NCBI RefSeq assembly: GCF_900963305.1
Contig: NC_042518.1
Location: forward strand, 11,360,486-11,424,485
Reading direction: 5' to 3'
DNA from: Echeneis naucrates
Taxonomy: Eukaryota; Chordata; Actinopteri; Carangiformes; Echeneidae
DNA length: 64,000 nt
Positions 21,414-47,800 of this stretch are shown here, piece after piece. A program made the position numbers and the translations under genes. The notes beneath the pieces were generated by a model. It saw only the letters and a list, made by a program, of their open reading frames with translations, had not been told where the DNA came from and ran no database searches. The first letter of the stretch is position 1. Each line of letters opens with the position of its first letter.

Positions 21414-22895
21414 CTTTTGAATTTGTGAGGCACCAAAATACTGAAACAGAAAGAAATTAGGAGCTTATTGCAGTGCATACACAAATACACACACACAGGA
21501 GAGCAAGAGACTATGGACAGTAATACAAAGTAATCTTGCTGTATGGTTTTACTGAGCAAAACTTAATTTTACATGTGACTCCAGACTCCTTCTGCAGCTG
21601 GTACCATTAGCTCTGAGGGGGGTGACTTTAACTATTGAGATCTTTTAATACCAACACACAAAGCCTAAGGGGAAGGACCTGCTTTCAAAGAGCCAACTCA
21701 TTCATTTATTTCCTTTACTTTCATTTCCCACAGGGTCACAGGGGGCTAAGCCCTATCCCAGCATGCACTTGGATGGTTTAGCTCCCTTACACAGCCTCTG
21801 ACCCTTTGGTTTAGTTACCTCATAGTGTTATATAGGCCCTAAGTCATGTGATCTTGGATGTATTGCTCCATTAGCTCCCTAGCTGTGGGTGAAGCTAAAG
21901 CAGTTATAAGCAGTCAACTTAATCAATATTTAGGATTAAAGTTTATTTCGCCTTTTAATTATAACATTCCAATAGTTTCCTTTATTATCTTCAATTTTTG
22001 TCCCGTTATGATTCATGCCTTCAGACAAAGCCCTGTGAAGGACTTTTTGGCTCACTGTAGAGGAACCTTAGTTTGAACTCTAGGGTTCTTCTGTCCTCAG
22101 TATATAACATGTTTGAACAAAAACACAGACTTTTTGAGGAATTTTAGACATTTGAGTGATTTCAAATATGAAATCCCGAATGTTGAATTTGGACTATATA
22201 CATAATCAGATTTCTGTAGCAATCTTGTTTATTAGCAGGGAAGAAATGAAGACATCCGAGCAGGCCAAGTTCTTAAAATGGATTTGCACCCAACACGGTG
22301 TGTTGTAATTTTGTGTATATGCACGCGCGTGTGTCTATGTATGAGAGATACACAGACAGTCAGGCAAAACTGTTTCCCAGAAGCAGAAAACAAGAGTGCG
22401 AGCGCCCCTGGGTGTGCGCGTGTGCCGATGGGAGGGCTCTTCCCTAATAGATGCATCAAGTTCATGCCCACTGGAAACACCCACAGGCTCTAACATGAGC
22501 ACGACCAAGGTGGTCCATACATTGTGAAACATGCGTCGCCTCAACATTATTTCTGTTGTTCTCCTGACCAACACCCATTCCCACGGCTCAACTCTTCCAT
22601 GTTTAATGTCCGCATATCATGTCAGCGCAAACATGCACGGGAAACCGCGGCACCACAGTATCCGCCACGCACACCGTAGGGCCCCATGCAGAGAGGGAGC
22701 AGACACCGCGCACCCGCATCATGCGTGTCCGGGCTGATTACCTTGATGATCCGTGCGGCGCTGCTGTGCCTGCCGGACTTCAGCACCGCGGACAGCTCCT
22801 CCGGCCTCCGCTCCTCAGACAGGGCTTGTTTTTTTTTTTTTTTTTTTTTTTGCCGCGCGCTGCCGCTGCTGCAGTTACCTCGCGCTGCCGCTAGA
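21414..22895. promoter_or_regulatory. Shared 5' region between asphd1 (-) and sez6l2 (+)
   Basis: The two start codons diverge and are about 2.5 kb apart. From about 22,380 the sequence becomes GC- and CpG-rich, unlike the AT-rich surroundings, and it contains a run of 23 T at 22,829-22,851. No clear TATA box was found. It is probably a divergent promoter region. Transcription starts cannot be fixed from sequence alone. Confidence 0.5.
21699..21770 (-). repeat. Fragment of tRNA-SINE-like fish repeat
   Basis: Reads, in reverse, like the 3' end of the repeats at 33.4 and 40.0 kb (GGGTCACAGGGGGCT then CCTATCCCAGC, preceded by an ATTCATTT-type tail). It is a short decayed fragment. Confidence 0.5.
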
Positions 22896-23063
22896 GCGCA
22901 CCTGCCGCCTCAACACAAATGCCCTCACATCATAGCCGAATGCGTCAAGCGAGCACACGGTGAAACAGCCAGGGGCCACCTCAACAGCACAAACCCCCCG
23001 CCGTCTTCTGGGCTCCCTAAAGCAACAGGATACCGTCCACAGCAGCCTGGAGGGGAGAGACAG
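22700..23063 (+). other. sez6l2: Likely non-coding first exon of sez6l2
   Basis: GC-rich sequence ending in a strong donor, GAGAGACAG followed by GTAAGC at 23,064. The next acceptor (CTTCTCAG, ending 23,872) leads to the exon with the start codon, so this is probably a 5'UTR exon. Its 5' end is unknown. Confidence 0.5.
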
Positions 23064-23895
23064 GTAAGCAGTTGCCGCCTATTTTTTTTATATATATATA
23101 TTTATTTTTTTGTAATAGCGCCACTGTCATGGATGTTGGTTCTCACCGTGATGATGACTGAATGGCAAAAAATCGTCCTCCGCACAAAAGAGGGCCGGGG
23201 GAGGTGCGAGTGATGCTGCTTCGTACAGCCCCATCATTTTGTCACACCAGGTTGGCGTTTTCAGCAAAGAAACGCCTCGAATAACAGCTGATGCACCTTT
23301 GGACACTGCCACCGAGTGATTAATGGCAGCATAAGGGTCAATGTGTGTCCGCCGCCGTGGTGATCTCCTTCGCTGAATTTTGGAATAGCCGATTTTCGGG
23401 GCATGTTGTTGCAGGTTTGGGTGAGAAAACGCAGGGGGATGGGGGTTGGGGGGGGGCGAGGGGGGGGGTATGAATATTTAACCTCACACCCCCTGTGTTA
23501 TATGTGTGTGTTCGTTTTTCCGAGGCCTGTGAAATAACTTTCATTAAATGTTTTATTCATGCCTCTGTGTTGTGTTAACTGATCTGTTACAGTGCCCATC
23601 ACGTCGTAATGATTCCCTAATTCGAGTCATCGTGGCCTGTGTGGTGTAAACATATGACCAGCTTCTGGATTGCGAGAGAATAATTAATATTATGACTAAC
23701 AGTTTTCTATATTTACCACCCCAGTTAACATAGATTATGTATGTACCTCCTGTAGTAATTGTAATATACTAATATTCACAACCGCTGCAGTACTACAAAA
23801 TATACTAATTACTCTTTTTGCTCATTTTCACATGTCATAATTTGCTACATCTGCGCACTTTAACCTTCTCAGGTCATTCTGTACCATCCAAAGCC

Positions 23896-37737
<13,842 letters not shown>

Positions 37738-39030
37738 AGGAAAAAAATGACTTGGTGAAAATTAAAAATACAAAGATTAAAATCTTTTGGAAGACAAATT
37801 CCATAGACAATTATAAGCCCCCTCCCCTATCATTAATTTTTAATTATCTTTCTGTCGCAGTATCTCTGCTTTATCAATAGTGGAAGTGCTTTGCTTTGAT
37901 TTGTCACTGATATGGTGGTCTACCGAACATGGGTCCCACTTTATGATCCAACTGTCTGTATCATTAGGACTGGTGCCTTATGAAGGGTAAGAAATTTGAA
38001 AAAGTAGAACAGAAGATGGGGAATGGGTATGGGGAAATAGATTTACTTATTTAGCCAATTCATTTTGAGGCCAAAATGTTAGAGAACCTGGCAATACTTT
38101 ATTTGTAACAATCAAAGTTACATTCATGAGCGTACAATATACACTAAATGTTTTTCTTTTGCTTTATAGAGTGGTTCATGTTAGCCTTTACAAAGTTTTA
38201 CAGTAACGGGAAAGAATACTTTCATTTTTATCATGAAAAAAGTTTAACATCAGCACTCCTTCTCTTCCTCACTGTCTTTTTTCTCTGTGTAATACAAACA
38301 CACACAAATTGAATGTAAATATCTGACTTAATATTGATTGAGGTTGATATACATACTTATATACATCTTATGATGTACATATAGATACACACATATTTAT
38401 GTATATATATGCATATATATATGTGAGCCTCATACATACACTTATATGTGGTGGTTGGAGGTTATATATTTTCATTATCCATATGTATATGGATAATGAA
38501 AATTCAGTGCCAAAATATAATGTTAAATAATTTAATGTCCCTAAGTGTTTCATCTGTTGTTGCAATAGTGTTTACAAAGGTAGTGTTTATTTTATTCTTT
38601 GCTGTTTCTGGAGTGCATTGTCACCCAGTGTCATATGACATATAAGAAAAGGCGAGGACATGAATGTCATTATGCTTAAAGCATGCACTGATTGTAAATT
38701 ATATTGCTTCTGCTCAATCTTGCCATTATCATTATAGTTATTGACAGTTATCATTGTTATCAGATTTGATGTTGTATGCACTATGTTGATGACAAATTGC
38801 AAACTTGGCTGCTTGCTGTAATGCATTATGTATTTATTTACAAATGATTGTTTGAACAGTGAATGTAGCCTCATTCACTGTGCCAAATGAAGGATCCTGG
38901 CGACCGTTGCTTCGTAGACTTAATTCTTCTCTTATCATCAGTAGCATTTTTTTGCATCATATATGAATACACTAATTTGAAGGCAGTAAATTATTTGCTG
39001 AACTGGAAATAAAGTCTGTTGAATGGTGTA
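37738..39030 (+). other. sez6l2: 3'UTR of sez6l2
   Basis: Follows the stop at 37,735-37,737. AATAAA at 39,008-39,013 with a following TG-rich stretch is a good polyadenylation signal. It contains AT microsatellites near 38,360-38,430 and a strong hairpin at 38,468-38,503. Confidence 0.65.
38468..38503. repeat. Perfect inverted repeat in the sez6l2 3'UTR
   Basis: Two 17-bp arms (38,468-38,484 and 38,487-38,503) are exact reverse complements with only GT between them. The left arm reads ATTTTCATTATCCATAT. Confidence 0.9.
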
Positions 39031-40041
39031 AAACTTTAAGATATGAGCTTTTATTTTTTTCAAAATATGCATCGACAAAATATACATTGGGTTAGTAACA
39101 CAGCTGAACTCATTTCATTCATAGTGAATATCCCAGTGCTCAGTTGCTGGCTTTGTTCGTGTAGCTTTGGAGAAGAGGCTTCTTCCCTACATAGACTCAG
39201 GCAAAGAACTCAGGTTGTGTTGATACTGGACTCATTTCATCAGTAATTACAAACATGACAACTATTCTTATGAATTTATCAGTCAAAATAAAATGTGTCT
39301 CATAATAGGCTTTATTATGTGAATATTAATGTCAGTTCAAGGTGAGATGATAAAACGAAGCAACCCACGTCACTCAAATTGCTTCTATCTTATAGTAAAC
39401 CAAGTAATATAGATTTCAGCAAACATCGTTAATGTAATTTAAGTAAGCTCATGCATAACCCTGTATGGTTTGATACCTGGTTTGAAACATTTTACTGGAA
39501 ATATATAAAAATGTTTATTTTGTTTTAATGTGAGGAAATCCACAATATTTGGCACTAGCCATAAAAAACATCTGTCATGAGCACTGGAGTTATTTAACTT
39601 GGAAACCAAGACCTAAGCTAACCAAGCTCTAATTTTTTTTAGGGTTGCATTAAAAAGTTACTTGTCTCAAACATTTTCAAAGAAGCATTGTGATTGTATT
39701 GTATTCAGAGAATTTTATGGGAAAGTTCTTTTAGTTAGAGGCCTCTGAAGGGCTCTATTAAAATTAATTTTCCTTTAACATTTCTGGAAGGTATAAAAAC
39801 TTGGAAAACTTTAGGGGAACATTTCCCTATGGTTCTATGAAAACAACTTTTGGTAAATTTTACAAGAAATTCATGAATGTTAACTTCACACAAATCTCCC
39901 TTGAAGTTCTCTGAAGACCTCATAAAAAACAAACATATATATATATATATATATGTGTATTTAAGTTTATATTGGTAAACACCTTGAGAGAATTTTACTC
40001 AGAAAGGTGTATATCTATGATTTAAAAGTAATACCTCTTGC
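39031..40041. other. Intergenic, no gene seen
   Basis: AT-rich DNA between sez6l2 and kctd13, with a short AT microsatellite near 39,933-39,958. No exon could be supported. Confidence 0.45.
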
Positions 40042-40372
40042 AGCACGCCGGCATTGTGGTTAGCGCTGTTACCCCACAACAAGAAGGTCTCAGGTTCTGT
40101 TTGTATCTGCGTGGGTTTCTTCTCGGTACTCCAGTTTCCTCCCACCATCCAAAGACATGTTTGGATTAAGTGGTGACTCTAAATTGTCTGTAGGTCTCAG
40201 TGTGTGTGAGTGGTTGTTGGTCTTTGTCTCTCTCTGTTGGTTGCCCTAGTGATGGACTGGTCACCTGTACAGGGTGACCCCGTCCTCGCCCAATGTGAGC
40301 TGGGATTGACCTGGAAACAGATAAGAGGCAACAGATGAATAAATGAATGGATGAATGATTGAATGAAATGAG
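40042..40372 (+). repeat. tRNA-SINE-like fish repeat, copy 2
   Basis: Same family as 33,395-33,746. It starts with a GTGGTTAGCGCTGTTACC head (A-box-like), then CAGGTTCTG in the B-box position, TTTCCTCCCACCATCCAAAG, TGATGGACTGGTCACC, GAGCTGGGATTGACCTGG and an AATGAATGGATGAATG tail. It lies just upstream of the kctd13 5' region. Confidence 0.7.
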
Positions 40373-40504
40373 TAATACCTCTTTGTGGTCATGCTTTCAC
40401 ACTCATGCAGTACGGTGGTCTGTGTATAGGGGGCGCCCTTTTACCTCAGAGGCTGTCGCCTTGGCCGTAGAAGAAGAAAGCAGAGGAAGAAGACGGTGTA
40501 GTTT

Positions 40505-40890
40505 CGTTTCCGTTTGACCCACTTAGCTTCTTACATTAGCATCAGCCAATAATCTCAACGATGGATTTGGCCGCTCTCCGTCTAACACGTTGCGTTTTTC
40601 GACGGGTAATTTAGGATTGTTCATCCAAGAAACTATACCAAAACAAAGGTGTGTCACCGGCTTCAGGCGTAGCTAAGCAGGCTAGCTGATGTTAGCCGCC
40701 TCGGTGTAGCAGTGTAGGCTGCGGCTGAAATGAGCTGTCAGATGTCGGCTGCGTCCTGAAGTTGTTTTTGTGTTTTGGGCTCTTCCTACCGGGTTATTTA
40801 CGGGTTTGCTGTCTAATTAACGCCAACACATTAGCTATCTTAGTTTAGCTAGCTCCAGTCGTGCAGCCCCCTTGGATGTTCAGTGTGGTG
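40505..40890 (+). promoter_or_regulatory. kctd13 5' region with TTAGC/GCTAA cluster
   Basis: Upstream of kctd13, this stretch is dense in TTAGC, CTAGC and their complements (for example CACTTAGC, ACATTAGC, GGCTAGCTGATGTTAGCC, ATTAGC and TTTAGCTAGC). It also holds a plausible first-exon donor (CAGTGTG followed by GTGAGT at 40,889). The same word cluster marks the xpo6 5' region. No TATA box was seen. Confidence 0.45.
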
Positions 40891-41298
40891 AGTATAGCTA
40901 ATTTGACATCACTGGATTATTATTGTTTTGTTTTTATTTTCGTACTATGAAAACATCTCGACCTCGCCCAGTAGTCGAAATGAGCAGCTTGTCCGCAGCT
41001 AATGTAAAATGTCATTGTGTTACACTTTTTTTGCTCTACTCTGAAACAAATCCTTCATGTGTGTCACCGAGATGAAGTGTGGAAATAAGATTTGTACTCA
41101 ACCGACATAGTTTGCATGGAAAGGAATTACGCAATGTTGGAGATGAAGCGCATTGAGATTGGTTTACCCTTTCAACTGTCAGTGAAGAGACATCTGAAAT
41201 GGACCAGAATAAAGAAGAAGGTCGCTGTCTTTGTTCAGATCTCTAAAAGAGCCACCATGTTCTTGTGCATCACAGTCGGGAAGTGACTCTCCAGCTCC

Positions 41299-43104
41299 AT
41301 GTCTGCTGAGGCTTCGGTCGGCGGTCATGCTGCCGACTCTGCCCAGCCTGCCGGCTCCCTGCCTGCCTGCCACGGCGCGGATGAGCACAGAAATCGGGGT
41401 CTGCTGGGGAGCAAGTATGTCAAGTTGAATGTGGGCGGCTCACTGCATTATACGACCGTCCAGACATTAAGCAAGGAAGACAGTCTCCTGCGGAGCATAT
41501 GCAACGGAGGTACAGATGTTACCATAGACTCAGAAGGTGGGTGGATGTCACGCCTTTGTAATATATTCACATTATTATTTTCAAATTTCACATAGTGGAA
41601 TATGGGTTTCTTGTGTTTTTAATGATGTAGTTACTGCAGATGTGATGATTTTCTATCACTATCAACCATAATATAATAATTTTGGCATATTTTATATTTC
41701 ATTCTGACAAAAAGTAACAGTTTAATCCAGACTGCCACTGACTGAAAGTCGTTTTTCCTGCTTTCCAAGGCTGGGTCGTTTTGGATAGATCTGGCCGACA
41801 TTTTGGGCTGGTTTTGAATTTCCTACGAGATGGCTCAGTACCACTTCCAGAAGAACACAGAGAGCTGGATGAGGTTCTGAAAGAGGCTCAGTACTATCGT
41901 GTCCAGGGACTCATTCAGCATTGCCTCAGTGCCATGCAGGTAAAGTTTGTTTATTTTTAATCAGTTAACTCATAATTTGGGATAGTGTGTTAGTGGCTCA
42001 TTTTGTTTAATGAGCTTCCTTATTTTAACCTCAGAAACAAAAGGATGTCTTTGAAAGTGTGTGCCGCATCCCGATGATAACCTCAGCCAAAGAAGAACAG
42101 AAGATGATTGCTACTTGTCGAAAGGTAAACAGCATTTCTTCAAAATACAATGGTCCACCAATTACATGGAGCATGGACAAAATATAAAATGGCTTGAAAA
42201 GTTTTAATGTTGCGAGCAATGGAAACCCTCGTCTGCTGTGTCCAACAATTTTTCATTGATATACCACTCTTCCTGTTTCTTCTCTCTACAGCCAGTCGTG
42301 AAATTGCAGAACAACAGGGGAAACAATAAATACTCTTATACCAGGTAAAAAGTACAGCTGACTGCATGTGTGTACACAGAATTTGACAAAAACATTTGAT
42401 GCAACAACCTGTCTGTTTGACATGTTCATTAAGTGCTTGCTAATCTGATTGAGATTTCCTCTTTTCTCTCCTTTTATGACCAGCAACTCTGATGATAACC
42501 TGCTGAAGAATATTGAACTCTTTGACAAGCTTGTGCTACGATTTAATGGTCGGGTCCTCTTTGTCAAAGATGTGCTTGGGGATGAGATCTGCTGTTGGTC
42601 TTTCTACGGTGAAGGCCGCAAGATTGCTGAAGTATGCTGCACCTCCATTGTCTATGCTACCGAGAAGAAACAGACCAAAGTAAGCTTGTAGTTATCGGTA
42701 CAGTAAGTTTAGAGGCAATAGTTAAATTTTTGGTGTTTATTTCTTGACTTCGATTGAGTTCAACAGCAGGCAGTTAATTATGCTCTGCATATAGTCTTCA
42801 AATGCAAAATTTGCAACCCAAGACCAAATTTGACCATTTTGTTGTGTTTTTTTGTTTTTAGGTTGAGTTTCCAGAGGCTCGAATCTTTGAAGAAACCCTC
42901 AATATCCTCATCTATGAGAATGGCAGAGGATCTGGTCCTGGAGGCTTACACCTTTTAGATTCAAGAGGCCCAGGCTCATCACTTGGCCAGTCAGAGGAAG
43001 AGGGGGCTGTGGGAGGGGACAGAAGAGTGAGACGGATCCATGTAAGGAGGCATATAATGCATGATGAAAGAGGGCATGGGCAGCAAACTGTGTATAAGGA
43101 CTAA
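41299..43104 (+). CDS. kctd13: BTB adaptor for CUL3, KCTD13 (BACURD1)
   Basis: Substrate adaptor of the CUL3 ubiquitin ligase. In mammals it targets RhoA and binds PCNA and the DNA polymerase delta small subunit. Six coding exons: 41,299-41,536, 41,770-41,939, 42,035-42,124, 42,292-42,344, 42,484-42,679 and 42,862-43,104, giving 329 aa, the same length as I recall for human. The BTB/T1 domain lies at about 39-140 ([39 protein letters not shown]). The C-terminal domain has [35 protein letters not shown] and [16 protein letters not shown]. The tail [19 protein letters not shown] parallels the human PCNA-binding end. The start is chosen for the MSAEAS match to human. A separate upstream 5'UTR exon is likely. 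Confidence 0.96.
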
Positions 43105-43740
43105 TAATGTGAAAACACAGGACATCCGGAGAGCGATATGATGTATGTTTGTTTTTGAATGCTAGTGGAATGAAAGTGATGTCCTTCATCATTGCAATAG
43201 CTTGGTAGTAAGTTATTTCATTACTTGAGTTCTTGAGTTGTCTTTGCAGAAATAGAGGAACTGATGACTGAATTAAGAGTCATTTGGGCATGGAAAATGC
43301 TTCTGTTTACAAGAAAACAAACTGTGTACATAATTTAAATAGGAAATATGTAAAATATCCTGTGAAAAGAAACTGGCAGAAACATTTTCAGATGTTGAAC
43401 AACAACAATCACTGAATGGGCCTCAAAACCGACCTGCCATCCCAAAATTGGCTTATTTATTTCTAGAGCAGTCAGCCTACTGATAACGTAGGTGCTAAAA
43501 AATGTGCACTAGCAGCCCTTTGGTGTTTGATTTGTAGGAGACACTGTGTGAGTTGTTCAGGTTGTGAGACATCTGTTGCCTTTTCAGACGTCAGACTGAG
43601 ATGCTGCCCGAGAATGGTAAAGATTAGTTGGGTTTTGTTTTGCTTTGCTTGTTTGTTTTTTTTTTTGTTTTTTTTTTTTTTTTTGGTCTTTTTTTCTTAA
43701 GATACGTTAACACTGGAATAAAACTGAGTAGCCATTTTTA
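43105..43740 (+). other. kctd13: 3'UTR of kctd13
   Basis: Runs from the stop to beyond AATAAA at 43,717-43,722. Contains a long T-rich tract near 43,646-43,684. Confidence 0.55.
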
Positions 43741-44851
43741 GCCAGGTTGTCAATGAATGAGATTGTTGAGCAGCTCAATTTTCCTTATTTAAATGTTTAC
43801 TGCTGTTGCTTCAAGAGGTTTTTTATTAATTAATTTATGAACTTAATTTATTGTTTGGTATTTAACTTCTGTATTGTATGCAATCTTTGTGTTAACTAGT
43901 GCTCCAGTAAGTTTAAACATTTTTTTAAATGATATGATGCACTCTATAGCACACATCCAATTTTGAACTTACTACTGTTAATGATGAAATTGTGAATTCA
44001 CATTTCAGTTCCAAGTTTCAAAAGGAACAGACACTTTCCTAGTTATATTTCATTCTGAGCCATGATTTTTCACATATGCTTGATGTCTTATACCAAACCA
44101 ATGAAATTTGTTTCAAGTAATAGGCCATATAGTAATCGATCAATTAATAGGTTTTATTTTTATTTCCTCAAGGAAGAGGAAATATTTTCTCTTTTAATAG
44201 TCAAAGGTGTCATATGTAAATCTAATCACTTTGAATACTGGAAAAACATAAAACATTGAATGAGAGCAATATGTATCTCAGACCCTTTATAAAATCACCT
44301 TGGAATACATTAAAATATGCACTAAAACAACTTCCGTCCAATGGTGGTCATGGGAATGTTATGAATAAATTACTTATAAAAATGCAACTTTATCTTCTTG
44401 GTGTTCTTTTTCCATCCTTACATTTGATAAATAAATGAACTCAGACACATGTACATGTTACTGAAAAGGCTTATGTGATGATAGCAGGAATGACATTTTC
44501 AATATTGTATATTGTATATGTAATATATATTACATATACATTGTTACATATAACAATCAAAAGAACAATTAATTTCCAAAGCTTTTTCAGTGAAAGAAAG
44601 GATCTAAACTTATAGCAAATGTATAATGAGATACAAAAGATATATACATATATATATATAAAGGCCAGATATATTTGACAAATTTAACCAAATTTTAAAT
44701 TTGATTCAGATTACTGAAAAGTGTAAGAGAAATAATATCTGTGGATTTTGCACGTTGTTTGTGGTGTCGATGGGCGTGGTGCTGCGTTGACGTCACTTCC
44801 GTGTACGTCGGGCTGCCGCCAAAAAGACAGTAAAGAAGCAGGTGAGACAGA
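43741..44851. other. Intergenic and hirip3 5' region
   Basis: AT-rich DNA with no coding exon seen. It includes a 28-bp perfect palindrome at 44,513-44,540 and TA-rich repeats near 44,640-44,660. The last 100 bp before hirip3 are GC-rich and should hold its promoter. Confidence 0.45.
44513..44540. repeat. 28-bp perfect AT-rich palindrome
   Basis: Reads the same on both strands (TGTATATGTAATAT then its complement) with no loop. It could extrude as a cruciform or simply be a microsatellite-like AT tract. Confidence 0.85.
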
Positions 44852-47800
44852 ATGGCGTCTAACGAGGAGACAGCCTCCATCCGAGGGTTTGTGTGGCGGG
44901 AGCTCTGCGGTGAGCCCGACCTGAGGTAACGTGGACAAGGTGCACACAACACTGCCGCACTCTTTATTCACTGGAGACAGCACTCACACGTGATGGGAGT
45001 TTTGTGTTGTTTCGTTTGTTTGTTTGGGGGGTGTCACCAAACTTTAGCTAAAAGAGCACTTCAAGGCCAAAGACGCACTTTAGGTTGTGTGGAACAATCA
45101 GGCGTCAGTGTCAGTGGACTTCACCAATAAAGTAGTAGATTTATAAACGACCCCTGCTGGGGAGGACTGGGATTTTTCAGTGGCACAAAAACACAAGAAA
45201 CGGTCATGTTGAAAAGGTTCAGCATTACATATCTGGAGAGAAGGGGAAAGGTGCATCGTTGCAGTCCATTTTTCAATAAATATTGAGTTTTGCCCGCGAC
45301 TTTGTCCCAGTTTTTAATTTTGGCCCACTGTGGAATTGAGTTTGACACTCCTGATTGAGTAAGTTACAGTCTCACTAAATTTAAAATTGGTTTGCCAAGT
45401 TTCTGAGGATATGACATTTACTGTAGTCTTGCTTTAGTGATGAAGAAAATTACACAAAATGCTAGATCATATTTGTGTATGTTGTGAACGATGCTCTTTA
45501 AACAAATCTCCAAAGGCTGAGATCACTTCCCCATTGTGCACTCCAATGTAATCACAATTGATAACCTCTAATAATTAGAAATGAGAACTTGGAATTGGTT
45601 TTATCCACAACAGGAAAATTAAGACCACAAATTTACAAACAATTACAAATTGGTTTTGTGGATCAAATTTATTTAAAATTGGACATGCCATAATGCTCGG
45701 ATGACAATTGTGATATTGGAAAACATCTTTATCACCTTTAAGTATTGCCATCAGTGGCAACCCAGTCTTAAAGATCAGCCTTTTACATGTTTTACAGTCC
45801 ATATTCCAAATATTAGAAGTAAAAGTAAATTTTGGGCTGTTGCTGTAAATTATTTCTTCTCGCGCTTTAAATGTAAAATGTAAATGTAAACGTCAATTTT
45901 TTATTTTATTTTTTTTTTACAGTAAACTCACATTACGACTTTTGAGAGAACGATATTTAGCCCATGTTGGTCTTGAATCATTAAGTCCGGAAGCCAGAGA
46001 TTGTATGAAGCAGGTGGTTGCAGAGGAACTGATGAAAATGCAGGTATCCGAATTCTCCTCATAAACCTTTTGTGTTACAGATGATTGTATAATGATCATT
46101 TTTAATCCTGCACTGCCATTGATTTAGTTCATATGCATTCATTCATTTATTTTTTTTCCTTCAGGTTGATGATGGAAGTGAAGATGAAGTGGAGACCAAG
46201 AAGCCCCAAAACAAAAGGAAGAGAGGAAAGGAAAATGAGGTGACAAGTGAGGACGAAGACGAATCCAAAGCAAAGAAATCCCGTTGTTCGTCATCAGGTT
46301 ACATTTGTGTTTTTTCGAGCAATCCTTTTAGATGCCTATAGTTTTAAGGTGGTTAAATGTCCTACTGAGTACACACGCTATCAAGTTTGTCCCTTTACAG
46401 CCCAGTCCTCTTTTGGACTGGGCTGTAAAGGGAGGTGATTTATATTACTTACTTACTTGAGAATCATTTACGTGGCTCATTTGTCCAAAGCCTGAGTTCA
46501 GGGGAGTAGTTGCACTTAAATCAAGACGAATTAACAGTAGTTGTCATTGTAAAAACTTTCACTCACTGCTTGGTTGTAAACCACAAAATGTTTCATCTTT
46601 TTTCTTGTGGTCGACAACAGAACCGGAGGATAAAGGGGGGTGCAAATCAGGAAGTGAGGAGAGTGAGGAGGAAAACCAAATGAAATCTGGGTCTGACGAT
46701 TCAGAAAAAGAGTTGAACAAATCACAACACAAGACAAGTGGAAGCCATAAAGAGATTTACAGTGAAGGCTCTACAGATGATGAAATCAGTGAGTCAGAAA
46801 AAAAAGGGGACAAGAGTCACAGTCCAAAAGAAAAGGTGAAAAGGCAAAATGGGGAGAAGAAAGACATCAATACACGTCAAGGAAGGAAAACACCTCAGAG
46901 TGACAAAGAAAGCAACACTGACAAAGAGAACAAATCAGAAAGGAGGAACAAAATCAACAGTAATGAGTCATCAGATGAGAGTGAAAACGGTAACAATGCA
47001 AAATGAATACCTGCATGTTTTATATCTAAATGCTCATTTATTTACAGTGTTACAAATAAAACTATAATTACATTTTCTCTCTTTTTCGTATACAGAAGAG
47101 AAAGTCTCGGTGGAAAAGAAAAATGACACCGACTCAGATTCATCATCACTTCCCTCTTTAGAGGATGAAAAGGATAGTGGTAAAGAAGAAAAGCAAGAAA
47201 TTAAAAAGAAATCCAAAACAATAAAAAAAGGAGAGGGTACTCGAGGTCAAAAGGTGAGTCCATGAGTGATTATGTTGAATATTTTTTTTGCAAAGGTCAT
47301 TGCTTTTGCTTCTCTGTTTATAATTTTTATTTTATTATGTTTGAGCAACTTGATAAAAAAGTTAAATGAATGAACAAGGGAGGGTGTAAAACTAATTCAT
47401 AAATAATAATTTTGTCTTTGCACGCTATAATTTAATCTGTCATGTATTGTTTTGGGTTCTAAAATTTTCAAAAAAAACATTGTCTCCAACCATTCATAGT
47501 AGGTAACTACTATGAATGGTCACTGTCAGCTAAGTGACAGAAAAACTAAGACTGCGTTTTGTTGGCTTACATATTGGATCATTTTTGTAAAAAAATAATT
47601 AAATTGCATTTCTTCTTAACAACCTGTCTGACCCTTGCAGAGTGACAACAAAGCAGTTGTTAGGCTCAAACGCTACATTGCGCTTTGTGGTGTGAAACGT
47701 AATTACAAGAAGCTCCTTGGAGACTGTCGCACTATTAACTCCATGGTGACTGTTCTAAGGAAGGAACTTGAAGATCTCGGTGTCCATGGTCAGTTGTAAT

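Noticed and set aside
22278-23213. Several overlapping open frames in the GC-rich region
   Set aside because: Expected from high GC content and CpG-rich 5' DNA. They have no splice support or recognisable protein, and some cross the T23 tract.
46390-46433. A microRNA gene
   Set aside because: The stem is only 19 bp and the whole hairpin 44 nt, too short for a typical pre-miRNA. No small-RNA evidence is available here.
46605-47006. Lys/Glu/Ser-rich 133-codon frame as a separate protein
   Set aside because: It is hirip3 exon 4 read through its acceptor and donor. The flanking exons join in frame.
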